Assembly: GCA_022511125.1 (NCBI GenBank)
Contig: JAFLSD010000007.1
Span: 1-64,000, forward strand
Direction of reading: 5' to 3'
Length of the DNA: 64,000 bases
Source: Paramuribaculum sp.
GTDB taxonomy: Bacteria > Bacteroidota > Bacteroidia > Bacteroidales > Muribaculaceae
The position numbers and the translations under genes are program-made. The first letter of the stretch is position 1, and each line of letters begins with the position of its first letter. The notes beneath the pieces were generated by a model. The model was not told the origin of the DNA, did not search any database, and saw nothing but the letters and a program-made list of their open reading frames with translations. Below, in pieces: positions 16,641 to 25,184 of this stretch.

Positions 16641-16853
16641 TTATTTTACAAGACGAACGAGAGTTTCTTTCTTTTCGTCATCGCTTTCTTCGAAAGTGAT
16701 TTTACCTTCGCGTGCAAGCCAGCCTAAAGCTGCTATTACTTCTTTTTCTTTCAACTTGGTGATTTTTCTCATCTGCTTGATGTCGAGCACAACTGCTTCG
16801 TCAAGAGCTTTCCAAACCTCTCCGGCCCAAGTGCCGATTGCTTCAGTGTTCAT
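16641..16853 (-). CDS. Winged helix-turn-helix protein (DUF2582-like)
   Basis: This 70-aa protein is almost entirely a small winged-helix fold: helices over residues 4-20, 23-33 and 36-48, then a two-strand wing (GKITFEESDDEKKETLVRLVK). It matches small Bacteroidetes proteins annotated as winged-helix domain proteins of unknown role. Its strongly acidic wing is unlike a classic DNA-binding surface. A -7 box at 16898-16905 suggests its own transcript. Confidence 0.82.
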   Translation of the reverse strand: MNTEAIGTWAGEVWKALDEAVVLDIKQMRKITKLKEKEVIAALGWLAREGKITFEESDDEKKETLVRLVK

Positions 16854-16897
16854 TGTTTAAAAAATTAATTAATTAGTCATTTTTTCAAAACACGGCG

Positions 16898-16905
16898 CAA
16901 AGTTA
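16898..16905 (-). promoter_or_regulatory. -7 box for the winged-helix gene
   Basis: TAACTTTG on the minus strand is 45 bp before the start codon. No clear -33 box was found. Nothing else was seen in the 174-bp gap. Confidence 0.5.
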
Positions 16906-17027
16906 GTAATTTTTTTTGAATTTACGATATTTTACTGTCCTTGCGATATTTAAAAGATCAAAAGGCTACTGTATACGCCTTATATGCTATTATAACGCTC
17001 ATGAGATTTTTTTGTTTGAAACAGCTA

Positions 17028-17897
17028 TTATTTCTTGGGTAAAAGTGGAGCGGCTCGCGCGGGATCAATGCCTAATTCGACCGCTAAACGGGCGTCTTTT
17101 TGCGATTCCTCGTCTCGATAGCGGAATTTGTTGAGCAGAGCCCTGTAAAGATATAATTCACCATCTGTTGGATCGAGAAGCAGACCTTCGGAAATGTCTT
17201 CCGATGCTTCGTCGAGTCGTCCGATCATCAGATTGCAAAGCGCTCTCATGGAAAAGAATTCGGAGGCCGGATCTGATTCGATGATTTTGTTGAGAGGCGA
17301 CAAGGCTTCGCGATAATTCCCGTTGGAAGTCAGCAATTGCGCTCTGATTTTAATGATTCTGATATCGGCGGGATCTGCTGCCTCCATCAATCGTAGATCT
17401 CTGGCGATAGCAACCGTGTCGTTTCGAATTATAGCCGCTACAGCATGTAGATAGAGGTTTCCGATGTTGGTGCTATCGAGCTCGGCTATTTTTCCTCTGT
17501 CGCGGTAGGCTTCGTCATGTCGCCCGATAGCCGAAAGCACTTTGGCGCGATTTTGCAGTACGACCGTCGAATTCGGTGCCATTTCTACTGCATCGTTTAG
17601 AGTGGCTATCGCCATAGAATCGCGGCCATCGTAAAATCTTACCATTCCGAGATTTGATATGAGAAGGATGTTTGACGGATTTGCCGGCTCAAGGCGCAAG
17701 GCTTCGATCAGGAAACGTTCGGCTTTCCTCCAGTTTTCGTCAGCACAAGCCCGATCCGCGCTGTCCATAAGGGCGATATACGCACTGTGTTTTTCTTCTT
17801 CATCCTGAGACTGTGGTCGGGCATCGATGGGAAAAGTTGTCACGGCAAGCGTTAACAATATGCTAATGAACAGAATTGACTTTATGATTGTTCTCAT
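17028..17897 (-). CDS. Secreted tetratricopeptide repeat protein
   Basis: This 289-aa protein has an N-terminal signal peptide (hydrophobic residues 5-23) and about six TPR-like helical hairpins, for example NPSNILLISNLGMVRFYDG, DPADIRIIKIRAQLL and DPASEFFSMRALCNL. TPR arrays bind partner proteins; here the protein is probably periplasmic. Its start codon lies 3 bp from that of the divergent PepSY-like gene, so the promoters must overlap the coding regions. No enzymatic domain is seen. Confidence 0.83.
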   Translation of the reverse strand: MRTIIKSILFISILLTLAVTTFPIDARPQSQDEEEKHSAYIALMDSADRACADENWRKAERFLIEALRLEPANPSNILLISNLGMVRFYDGRDSMAIATLNDAVEMAPNSTVVLQNRAKVLSAIGRHDEAYRDRGKIAELDSTNIGNLYLHAVAAIIRNDTVAIARDLRLMEAADPADIRIIKIRAQLLTSNGNYREALSPLNKIIESDPASEFFSMRALCNLMIGRLDEASEDISEGLLLDPTDGELYLYRALLNKFRYRDEESQKDARLAVELGIDPARAAPLLPKK

Positions 17898-17900
17898 TAT

Positions 17901-18383
17901 ATGGAAAATAACATTAATAATCTTTTGACGGTTTTGCGGAAACGATTTCCGGCTCTTATGCTTGTGGTTTTGACGACGTTAGGGTTTGCGTCGTGCGACG
18001 ATACTTATGATTTCGACGCTCCCGAAAGTAAAATTCAGACCTTCGTGAGCCAATATTACCCCGGAGTGGCTGTTGACAGTCAGTCTACTTTGCCCGGAGG
18101 AGATATCCAAGTGGTACTTAAAGGGAGTGCCACCATTCTGTTCGACTCGCAAGGCGAATGGATATCGGTGGACGGCAATGGGGTCGTGTTGCCCGCAACA
18201 ATGCTTTATGACCAATTGCCGGATAAACTCTACGCTTATATCGAAGCGATGGAGGATACCGACGGGGTATACCGTATCTTCAGAAACTCGACTATCTATA
18301 CTGTAGATTTCCTCGATTCGTCAATCCAATACACTATTTCAACCGGCGACATCACCTATCTCACCGACGGTAGCGATTCCTGA
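17901..18383 (+). CDS. PepSY-like lipoprotein
   Basis: This 160-aa protein has a basic N-region (RKRFP), a hydrophobic segment and a lipobox-like GFASC. Two repeats of the PepSY-like pattern found in Bacteroidetes secreted proteins follow (IQTFVSQYYPGVAVDSQS; LYAYIEAMEDTDGVYRIF). A later in-frame ATG at 17958 would give a shorter signal. Its 3' end overlaps that of yigZ on the other strand by 45 bp. Function unknown; related folds inhibit proteases or bind metals. Confidence 0.75.
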   Translation: MENNINNLLTVLRKRFPALMLVVLTTLGFASCDDTYDFDAPESKIQTFVSQYYPGVAVDSQSTLPGGDIQVVLKGSATILFDSQGEWISVDGNGVVLPATMLYDQLPDKLYAYIEAMEDTDGVYRIFRNSTIYTVDFLDSSIQYTISTGDITYLTDGSDS

Positions 18384-18959
18384 CAATCTTGCTGTTATTT
18401 CTTCGCTTTTGTCCTTACGAATGAGATAATCAAGTCGGCAAATCATTTCGAAGTTCTGATTCATGATCTTTCCGTCGAAGCTTTTCAGGAGTTTCATGAC
18501 CGGCTGCATATCGGCGTAATTGAAACTTATGCTTAACAACGTTTCCTCCGTTTTGATTATTTTGGTGCCTTCAGCGATGGCTGCGCGGGCTGCTTCTTTG
18601 TAGGCCTCTATCAATCCTGAGGTTCCTAATTTTATTCCTCCGAAGTATCTCACCACGGCAACAGCTACGTTAGTCAGTCCGGCTGAACGTATCTGCCCCA
18701 ATATCGGTCGACCAGCGGTGCCGCTCGGCTCGCCATTGTCGTTGGCCATCCAATCGTCGCCGTTTGTTCCCGCCACGTATGCCCAGCAGACATGCCTGGC
18801 ATCATGGTAGTCGTTGGCTATCTTTTTTATCCTTGTCTTGGCGTCGTCAGCGGAAATTATCGGAAAAGCAATAGCTATGAACTTGCTCATTTTTTCCCTT
18901 ATCACCGCTCTCGATTCGGATTCGAGCGTAAGGTAATCGCTTGTTCTGTCGCCGTCCAT
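18339..18959 (-). CDS. yigZ: YigZ/IMPACT family protein
   Basis: This 206-aa protein has the UPF0029/IMPACT N-terminal domain, including the RHVCWAY, DDWMANDNGEPSGTAGRPIL and VRYFGGIKLGTSGL blocks, and a shorter C-terminal ferredoxin-like domain. The molecular role is unclear; eukaryotic IMPACT modulates translation stress signalling. It is the last gene of the ftsX-DUF3098-uppP-truB-queA group, 21 bp after queA, and its end overlaps the PepSY-like gene on the other strand. Confidence 0.88.
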   Translation of the reverse strand: MDGDRTSDYLTLESESRAVIREKMSKFIAIAFPIISADDAKTRIKKIANDYHDARHVCWAYVAGTNGDDWMANDNGEPSGTAGRPILGQIRSAGLTNVAVAVVRYFGGIKLGTSGLIEAYKEAARAAIAEGTKIIKTEETLLSISFNYADMQPVMKLLKSFDGKIMNQNFEMICRLDYLIRKDKSEEITARLSGIATVGEIGDVAG

Positions 18960-18980
18960 TTCCTGCCTGTGCGCTTATAG

Positions 18981-20030
18981 TCAGAGGATAAGCATTGCGT
19001 CTCCGTAAGCACCGAAACGATACTTCTCTTTGATCGCTTCGTGATAAGCTTTCATCGTCAGATCGTAGCCTCCGAAAGCGGCCGTCATCATGAGCATTAT
19101 CGATTCGGACATGTGGAAATTTGTCACTAACGCGTCCGTCACCGTGAATTCGTAGGGAGGGAAAATGAATTTGTTGGTCCAGCCGCTGTAAGTCTTCATG
19201 TGGCCGCCCATGCTTACTGCGCTCGCAATGCCGCGGAGCACGGAGGTGCCTACTGCACAAACCCTATGGTTGGCGTCCTTCACTCCGTTCACGAGGTCGA
19301 CAAGCGCTTGAGTCACTTCCATCTGTTCCGAATCCATGCGGTGTTTTGTCAGATCCTCAACGTCGATTTCTCTGAAATTACCCAATCCGCTGTGGACAGT
19401 CAGGTATGCCTGGTGGATACCCTTTATTTCCATGCGTTTCAGTAGCTCGCGGCTGAAATGGAGTCCGGCGGCAGGGGCGATGACAGCACCTTCGTTTTTG
19501 GCATAGAGCGTCTGATAACGCTCGGCGTCTGCTTCCTCGGGTTCGCGTTTGATATACTCCGGGAGGAGTGTCTGTCCTAACTTGAAAAGAGCTTCTTTGA
19601 ATTCGTCGTGCGGACCGTCGTAGAGGAATCGCAGAGTGCGCCCGCGTGAAGTGGTGTTGTCTATCACTTCGGCTACCATCGAATCGTCGTCGCCGAAATA
19701 TAGCTTGTTGCCTATTCGAATCTTTCTAGCCGGCTCCACGAGTACGTCCCATAGTTTGTTTTCCTCGTTGAGCTCGCGAAGAAGCGAAACTTCTATGCGT
19801 GCGTTCGTCTTTTCTTTATTGCCGTAGAGATGGGCGGGAAAGACCTTCGTGTCGTTGAATACGAATATGTCGCCTTCGTCGAAATAGTTGATGATTTCCT
19901 TGAAAATCTTATGCTCTATTTCGCCCGAAGCTCTGTGCACAACCATCATGCGCGATTCGTCTCTCTCTTCCACCGGATGCTGTGCTATCAGGTCGGCAGG
20001 CAGTTTGAATTTGAAGTTTGATAGTTTCAT
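18981..20030 (-). CDS. queA: S-adenosylmethionine:tRNA ribosyltransferase-isomerase
   Basis: This 349-aa enzyme transfers and rearranges the ribose of SAM onto 7-aminomethyl-deazaguanine in tRNA, making epoxyqueuosine. The N-terminal [21 protein letters not shown] block and the central AAGLHFS and VGTSVLRG motifs are diagnostic. Length is normal. It lies 34 bp after truB, so two tRNA-modification genes sit together. Confidence 0.95.
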   Translation of the reverse strand: MKLSNFKFKLPADLIAQHPVEERDESRMMVVHRASGEIEHKIFKEIINYFDEGDIFVFNDTKVFPAHLYGNKEKTNARIEVSLLRELNEENKLWDVLVEPARKIRIGNKLYFGDDDSMVAEVIDNTTSRGRTLRFLYDGPHDEFKEALFKLGQTLLPEYIKREPEEADAERYQTLYAKNEGAVIAPAAGLHFSRELLKRMEIKGIHQAYLTVHSGLGNFREIDVEDLTKHRMDSEQMEVTQALVDLVNGVKDANHRVCAVGTSVLRGIASAVSMGGHMKTYSGWTNKFIFPPYEFTVTDALVTNFHMSESIMLMMTAAFGGYDLTMKAYHEAIKEKYRFGAYGDAMLIL

Positions 20031-20064
20031 ATTGGAAATATATCGTTTTTTTGTTTTATCTGTT

Positions 20065-20766
20065 CTATTCCGGAAAGGTTATTTCAGTATTTCTCAGAAG
20101 TTCGGCTGTTTCGTCAATACTCAGGCAATCGGCGATTGTCGTGTCTCCCACTCTGGTGCGCCGCAGAGCAGTAAGATGACCTCCGCTTTGTAACGCTGCG
20201 CCTATGTCTCGGGCTAAAGCTCTGATATAAGTTCCTTTGCTGCATGTTACCCCGATCGTTATCTGCTCGGGGCTGAAATCCAACAACTCTATCTCGTCAA
20301 TAACGAGCGTTTTTGGCTTTAGCTCCGGTTCTTTGCCTTTTCTTGCCAGTTCATAGGCTCTTTTACCGTCGATTTTCACGGCCGAGAATTTCGGAGGTAT
20401 CTGTTCTATCGTTCCGACAAAATTCGCCAAAGTTTTCTCTACAAGTTCACGCGTGATATGATCGGTGGGATATGTGGCGTCGATCTCGGTTTCTAAGTCA
20501 AAGGATGGGGTAGTGGCACCCAAACGGATTGTAGCTACATATTCCTTAACGCCTGACTGAAGCTGTTCTATCAGTTTCGTAGCTTTTCCCGTCACTATAA
20601 TCATCACTCCCGTGGCCAGAGGGTCGAGAGTGCCGGCATGACCTACTTTCAACTTTTTGATTTTCATTCGTCTTGATAGAATGCCCCGAATACGTTTCAC
20701 GGCATCAAACGAGGTCCACCCCAGCGGCTTGTCAATTTTCAGTATTTCACCGGAGATAAAATCCAT
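20065..20766 (-). CDS. truB: tRNA pseudouridine(55) synthase
   Basis: This 233-aa enzyme makes pseudouridine 55 in the T loop of tRNAs. The catalytic aspartate is in [13 protein letters not shown] (near residue 47), preceded by [11 protein letters not shown] and followed by the [17 protein letters not shown] and [15 protein letters not shown] blocks. The C-terminal PUA-like domain is short, as is common in Bacteroidetes. It lies 9 bp after uppP. Confidence 0.95.
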   Translation of the reverse strand: MDFISGEILKIDKPLGWTSFDAVKRIRGILSRRMKIKKLKVGHAGTLDPLATGVMIIVTGKATKLIEQLQSGVKEYVATIRLGATTPSFDLETEIDATYPTDHITRELVEKTLANFVGTIEQIPPKFSAVKIDGKRAYELARKGKEPELKPKTLVIDEIELLDFSPEQITIGVTCSKGTYIRALARDIGAALQSGGHLTALRRTRVGDTTIADCLSIDETAELLRNTEITFPE

Positions 20767-20775
20767 CTGCTTCCT

Positions 20776-21606
20776 TTAAAGTGAGTTCCACACAAGACAA
20801 ACGATTCCGATAGCAACGCAATAATAAGCGAACCATACGAGTTTTCCTCTTTTTACGATTTCCAACATCCATTTGCAGGCTACGCAACCCACTATGAATG
20901 ATGCTAAAAATCCGACAACTAACGACAAGGTAGGAACGGTGCCGCTTCCTTCTCCAGCTAAAAGATCCTTGACGCTCAGCAAAGTTTCGCCGAGGATTGG
21001 GATGATGACCATGAAAAATGAAAACTGGGCGACTTTCTCTCTTCGCGCTCCCAACGATATGCCGGTAGCGATTGTCGTGCCGCTACGGCTCAAACCGGGA
21101 AGTACGGCTATCGACTGGGCGACACCCATTATTATAGCATCTAACCAACTGATACCATGTTGCTTGTAATAGGGCTTTGATAGGCCTGTTTCGCGACGTG
21201 TGCGGAAATAGTAGGCGAAAACGAGAAGGCCTGCTGTAATTAACAGACAGATACCCACGACTGTGAGATTGCCTTCGAAAAAGCTGTCTACAAAGTCCTT
21301 GAAGCAGAAGCCTACGATTGCTATCGGAATGCAGGAAACAAGAATTTTCAGAACATAATAGAAATTGTCGTCACGTTTCCAAGTGAAAAACGAGGTACAT
21401 AACGGCACGAACTCCCGCCATAATACGACGATAGTGCTTAACACTGTAGCTGCATGAAGGATGATGTCAAATTCCAATGCGTCGGCACCGGAAAGATCCA
21501 AACCTAAAATCTGACGGAATATTTCCAAATGGCCGCTCGAACTTATAGGCAGATATTCGGCCAATCCCTGCACAATGCCCAAAATCAGGGCGTCAATCCA
21601 ATCCAT
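20776..21606 (-). CDS. uppP: Undecaprenyl-diphosphatase UppP
   Basis: This 276-aa membrane phosphatase recycles the undecaprenyl carrier for cell-wall and polysaccharide synthesis and can confer bacitracin tolerance. Both active-site motifs are visible: LPISSSGHLE (near residues 19-28) and PGLSRSGTT (near 170-178). About eight membrane segments are predicted. It is the third gene of the ftsX group. Confidence 0.95.
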   Translation of the reverse strand: MDWIDALILGIVQGLAEYLPISSSGHLEIFRQILGLDLSGADALEFDIILHAATVLSTIVVLWREFVPLCTSFFTWKRDDNFYYVLKILVSCIPIAIVGFCFKDFVDSFFEGNLTVVGICLLITAGLLVFAYYFRTRRETGLSKPYYKQHGISWLDAIIMGVAQSIAVLPGLSRSGTTIATGISLGARREKVAQFSFFMVIIPILGETLLSVKDLLAGEGSGTVPTLSLVVGFLASFIVGCVACKWMLEIVKRGKLVWFAYYCVAIGIVCLVWNSL

Positions 21607-21637
21607 TCCCTATTTTAATCTTAAAATGCAGTTTTGA

Positions 21638-21952
21638 TTATTCTTCCGAAGAAGATCCAGCGGAGTTTTTTCTGTCGTTCGACTTCCACATAATAGCAAA
21701 TCCCATAAAAAGAAAACCGAGAAAAGCTATGGTGGGACCCACTACAATGCGACGTGTGCTGAAAATATCGGGGTTGAAGGCTTCTGAAGTTGCCGGAGCG
21801 CCGGTCATCAACAAAAAGCCTAATACGATTATTGCACCTGCTACTCCCATGAGTATGAAATTGATTCTCGTCAGCGGAAGGTCCTGTTTGCTTTCTCTTT
21901 CAAGTCCATTGTTCTCTTGCGACTGTGATTTTTTTATCGTTATTTTAGCCAT
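21638..21952 (-). CDS. DUF3098 membrane protein
   Basis: This 104-aa protein has a charged N-terminus and two hydrophobic segments (about residues 30-50 and 68-88). Its RINFILMGVAG and RRIVVGPTIAFLGF blocks are typical of DUF3098 proteins, which are regularly found between ftsX and uppP in Bacteroidetes. The position suggests a role in division or the cell envelope, but none is established. Confidence 0.85.
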   Translation of the reverse strand: MAKITIKKSQSQENNGLERESKQDLPLTRINFILMGVAGAIIVLGFLLMTGAPATSEAFNPDIFSTRRIVVGPTIAFLGFLFMGFAIMWKSNDRKNSAGSSSEE

Positions 21953-21964
21953 AATTTTTTCAGT

Positions 21965-22840
21965 TTAAAACATATCGTCGTAATCAGCCCGTAGATATTT
22001 GTTAGCCGAAACTATCCCTGCCAACATGCATATCACGGTGCCGATAATAATAAGCCCTATGAAAACTATTCCAGCCTTTTCCCACCCTATTGAACGAGGT
22101 ATTTCCGGATCCACCGTTTCTAAGTAGAATATTGAGCCGGTGAGTATTGCACAAGCTATTACCGCTGCTATCGCTCCTTGGATGAGATTGGCCGCTACAA
22201 AAGGACGGCGGATAAAGCCACCAGTCGCACCTACTAATTTCATCGTATGGATAAGAAACCGTTTTGAATAGACAGTGAGACGTATTGTGTTGTTTATCAG
22301 AATAAACGAAATTATCAACAGTCCCCCCGCCACAAAGAGCAGCAACATCGTCATAGACCGGATAGTCTCGTTTACCGAACGGGCTATGTCGCTGTGCACT
22401 ACTATTTCCGCCACCCCGGCTACATTCTCCAAGGGCGAGGTGATTCGTTCAATGCTTTCGGCGGAAGAATAATCTTCTTTTACTGAAACCTCAAATTCGG
22501 GGGAGAAAGGATTGATACCTAACAGAGCGTCGTCTTCATCTTCTTCTGTCGTCATCTCACGCCACCTGTTAAGCACCTCTTCGGCTGAGGAAAATGTTAC
22601 GTTTTCCACCGAAGGCATCGCTTCAAGCCTCTTTTCGAATGCCTGGAGTGATTCCGGTGTTGTAGTGTCGTCCATTATCACTACGAAGCCCAATTGCTGT
22701 CGGATGTCGCGGCTCACGCTTCGCGCCACTATTCCGAGCATCGCTACAACTCCAAGAATCAATAACACAAGTGTCACGCTGATTATTGCAGTGATTTGCG
22801 TGCTCTTCAAAGGGATTATTTTCTTTCTCGTTTTTCTCAT
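21965..22840 (-). CDS. ftsX: Cell division protein FtsX
   Basis: This 291-aa protein has the FtsX topology: a first membrane helix (about 15-40), a large extracytoplasmic loop (about 45-165) and three further helices (FtsX domain, about 170-285, with an IRLTVYSKRFLIHTMKLVGA block). With FtsE it forms an ABC-type complex that activates peptidoglycan hydrolases at the septum; ftsE is not in this window. It heads the six-gene minus-strand group and has a strong promoter 9 nt upstream. Confidence 0.93.
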   Translation of the reverse strand: MRKTRKKIIPLKSTQITAIISVTLVLLILGVVAMLGIVARSVSRDIRQQLGFVVIMDDTTTPESLQAFEKRLEAMPSVENVTFSSAEEVLNRWREMTTEEDEDDALLGINPFSPEFEVSVKEDYSSAESIERITSPLENVAGVAEIVVHSDIARSVNETIRSMTMLLLFVAGGLLIISFILINNTIRLTVYSKRFLIHTMKLVGATGGFIRRPFVAANLIQGAIAAVIACAILTGSIFYLETVDPEIPRSIGWEKAGIVFIGLIIIGTVICMLAGIVSANKYLRADYDDMF

Positions 22841-22848
22841 CGGGATTG

Positions 22849-22880
22849 CAAAGTTAATACTTTCCGACCCCCGTTGTCAA
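22849..22880 (-). promoter_or_regulatory. Promoter of the ftsX operon
   Basis: On the minus strand, TTGACA starts at 22880 and TAACTTTG occupies 22856-22849, with 21 bp between TTG and the -7 box. The ftsX ATG is 9 nt past the box, so the 5' leader would be at most a few bases. The rest of the 524-bp gap up to 23217 is AT-rich with no gene or repeat recognised. Confidence 0.7.
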
Positions 22881-23217
22881 GTTCTTAAAGATAATTTTTT
22901 AATTATTAACGAGAAACAACTCGTATTTTATACTAATTCTAAATAATGCCATAGAATGAGTTATTTGGAAGAATGATTCTGTGTGCTCTTTCCCTATTTT
23001 GAAAGGTACAGATTGGTTGGTGCAAGGCAATAATTTTTTTTATGATTCGATATTTGCCTTATTCCTCCGCTGTGTAAAAGACAATAAAGTTAAATAATGT
23101 TAATTAATAGACACTTCTGCGACTCTTTTGATGAAGATAACTATTTAAAGTATTGTTATACATAGATTTGGGGTGTTAGCGGGAGTGAGTGTCGGTTTTT
23201 TGAACTTTTCGGCAAAA

Positions 23218-23248
23218 TTGCTTGTTTCGGAAAATTTTTGTAATTTTG
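23218..23248 (+). promoter_or_regulatory. Promoter of the lipoprotein/exopolysaccharide locus
   Basis: TTG (23218-23220), a 20-bp spacer and TAATTTTG (23241-23248) form a good Bacteroidetes promoter. It would give a leader of about 110 nt before the 23365 start. It may also feed the genes from 25185 onward by read-through. Confidence 0.75.
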
Positions 23249-23364
23249 TATTTGGATTTTGAGTATCTGTAGTCAATTTGAAGCATATTGAAATGCAGGC
23301 CTCAGTTATCCAATTGATAATTAAGTGAATATAATAAAAAATAAACAAAACGATAATAAACGCT

Positions 23365-25041
23365 ATGAAAAAGAATTTCAAAATGGCCGCTCTTGCTCTT
23401 GGAGCAATGACGGCAGGTGTTCTGGCGAGTTGTACTGCAGAAAGCGGTTATCTCAATGAGCCGACCTCTCCGGAAGGTGCACCATTTGTTAATCTTGTTA
23501 AAGGCACTGAAGTCAACGCCTATTCAAACGGGCTGTTGGTAACTCCGTTGACAAATGCCGGCGACGGATCTATCAACAATGAGACTTGGAATAAATTTAA
23601 TGCGAATGATCTCACTAATATAACTGATGAGGAACGAGATAAAGTTCTTGCGGCTATAGCTGAAAAAGTGACCGGTTCGCGCATAAGCGAAGATGTCGTT
23701 TTCCCATGGGAAAATTATTTCCTGCAGGACGTAATTTCTGCTCAGAGTACCTATGGAGGTGCCGGATCTAGCGGCAACCCATCGGCTTCTTATAAATTTG
23801 AAGCATGGAACACTGGTGCTGATTGTAGTCCTTATTGGCCGGATAAAAGTGGCGAAACTGCGAATTATGAAGAAGTTACAAATTCAGCTCACCTGAACAA
23901 TTACTATCAAAAGCAAGAAAGTAACGGTAGCCAGACGAGAATAAATGAAACTTCTCTGATGATGAATATGAAATACGGAACTTATGAAGAAATGAAAGGC
24001 AAACAGTTCCGTTGGTTCATCAATTGTCATGAGAATCTCCATTGGTATGAATATATCGTGGTTCAGGTAGACGGCAGTTATTATATCTGTTTCGACTTCG
24101 CTTGTGGTCATAAGGAAAACGATGTAGATGGTAATCCTGGAAGAGGAAATACTCAGAACGACTGGGACTATAATGATTGGATTTTGAAAATCACTCCGGC
24201 AGGGCCTCATGAAGATGTTTGGACCGGTGAACCTCAAGAGCAGGAAGAAACATGTCCTCGCTGCCCGCATCACAAACATGACGGTGAGAAATGTCCCGAT
24301 TGTGACGAAGGTACAGTTTGCAATCCTGAAGATCCAAAAGACGAGCCTCAGGTACCGGGTGTAACAGAGATTCCTGATCATGTAGAAGTTAACCTCGAAG
24401 TTGAAGAACATCAGGATTATCTCGCTTCTCATCTCTCGATCCATGTTCGCGCCGTGACTGACGTTGAAGTATTCATTCCTGTAAAAGACCTCTATTATGT
24501 AGCAGCCGACGATATGGCAATAGTTGAGCAGCATCTCGACGGTTATATGATTCACGGTGGTCCGGAAGTGACAAGCTGGTTAATTAACGGTCAAGTTGTT
24601 ACTCTTACTGTAGAATTTGAAGAAAATGGCATACGTGTTACTACAGATGGTATCAATGATAAGGTGATCGATTATCTTAAAGAAGAAATTGGTGACGGTC
24701 TAACTTTCGAAGTCTGGAACTATTATAATGCTGATGTTTTCGGTTCGACAATGAAAGAAGCCCAGCAAGGACTCAGAAATTATCTTGAAGAGAATATCTC
24801 TACTGTCAAATTCCTTGATAACGAACCGTCGTTATATGTCAACGCTTTCTATTACGATGATATTGACGGAGTGAAGACAGAAGATAAGAATCCTTGGGAT
24901 TGTGTAGTCGAAATCGTTGAAGAACAGGCTGGTGACTATAATGCTCCCGAAGAAGGATGGTGGTTTAATGCTGCTCCCTACAATCAGCTTCAGAAAAAGA
25001 AGGGAGAAGATCAGACCCAACCCGCGGCTCCTGTATATTAA
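23365..25041 (+). CDS. Large acidic surface lipoprotein with a DxDYND motif and a Cys-rich knuckle
   Basis: This 558-aa protein has a lipoprotein signal (lipobox ASC, Cys23) followed by a long acidic ectodomain. The segment NDWDYNDW (D266, D268, D271) resembles the calcium-type DxDYND motif of DUF4842/LruC-like and DUF4114-like secreted proteins. Next comes a cysteine-histidine knuckle (C297, C300, C310, C313, C318 with clustered His), unusual in a surface lipoprotein. The C-terminal half (about 330-540) looks like two beta-rich domains. It is the first gene of the locus, separated from the next by a long hairpin (25075-25122) that could let it be made in excess. It may be a matrix or adhesin component; that is inferred. 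Confidence 0.65.
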   Translation: MKKNFKMAALALGAMTAGVLASCTAESGYLNEPTSPEGAPFVNLVKGTEVNAYSNGLLVTPLTNAGDGSINNETWNKFNANDLTNITDEERDKVLAAIAEKVTGSRISEDVVFPWENYFLQDVISAQSTYGGAGSSGNPSASYKFEAWNTGADCSPYWPDKSGETANYEEVTNSAHLNNYYQKQESNGSQTRINETSLMMNMKYGTYEEMKGKQFRWFINCHENLHWYEYIVVQVDGSYYICFDFACGHKENDVDGNPGRGNTQNDWDYNDWILKITPAGPHEDVWTGEPQEQEETCPRCPHHKHDGEKCPDCDEGTVCNPEDPKDEPQVPGVTEIPDHVEVNLEVEEHQDYLASHLSIHVRAVTDVEVFIPVKDLYYVAADDMAIVEQHLDGYMIHGGPEVTSWLINGQVVTLTVEFEENGIRVTTDGINDKVIDYLKEEIGDGLTFEVWNYYNADVFGSTMKEAQQGLRNYLEENISTVKFLDNEPSLYVNAFYYDDIDGVKTEDKNPWDCVVEIVEEQAGDYNAPEEGWWFNAAPYNQLQKKKGEDQTQPAAPVY

Positions 25042-25074
25042 TTAAATACATCAGGTTGAAAAAACTTTGATTTT

Positions 25075-25122
25075 ACAATAGAAAATAGCGTGTTGGCTTC
25101 GACAACCGCTATTTTCTATTGT
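25075..25122 (+). terminator. Long hairpin between the lipoprotein and the synthase genes
   Basis: A 16-bp perfect stem (25075-25090 with 25107-25122) extends by four more pairs (GTTG/CAAC) past one bulged T to a 7-nt loop. No clean T-tract follows, so it may act as a partial terminator or an mRNA stability and processing element. No TAnnTTTG promoter was seen between it and 25185. Confidence 0.6.
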
Positions 25123-25184
25123 TAGCATAAAGCCTCCGATTATCGAAACATTACAATTTATAATAAGTGGAAGATAAGTGAACT

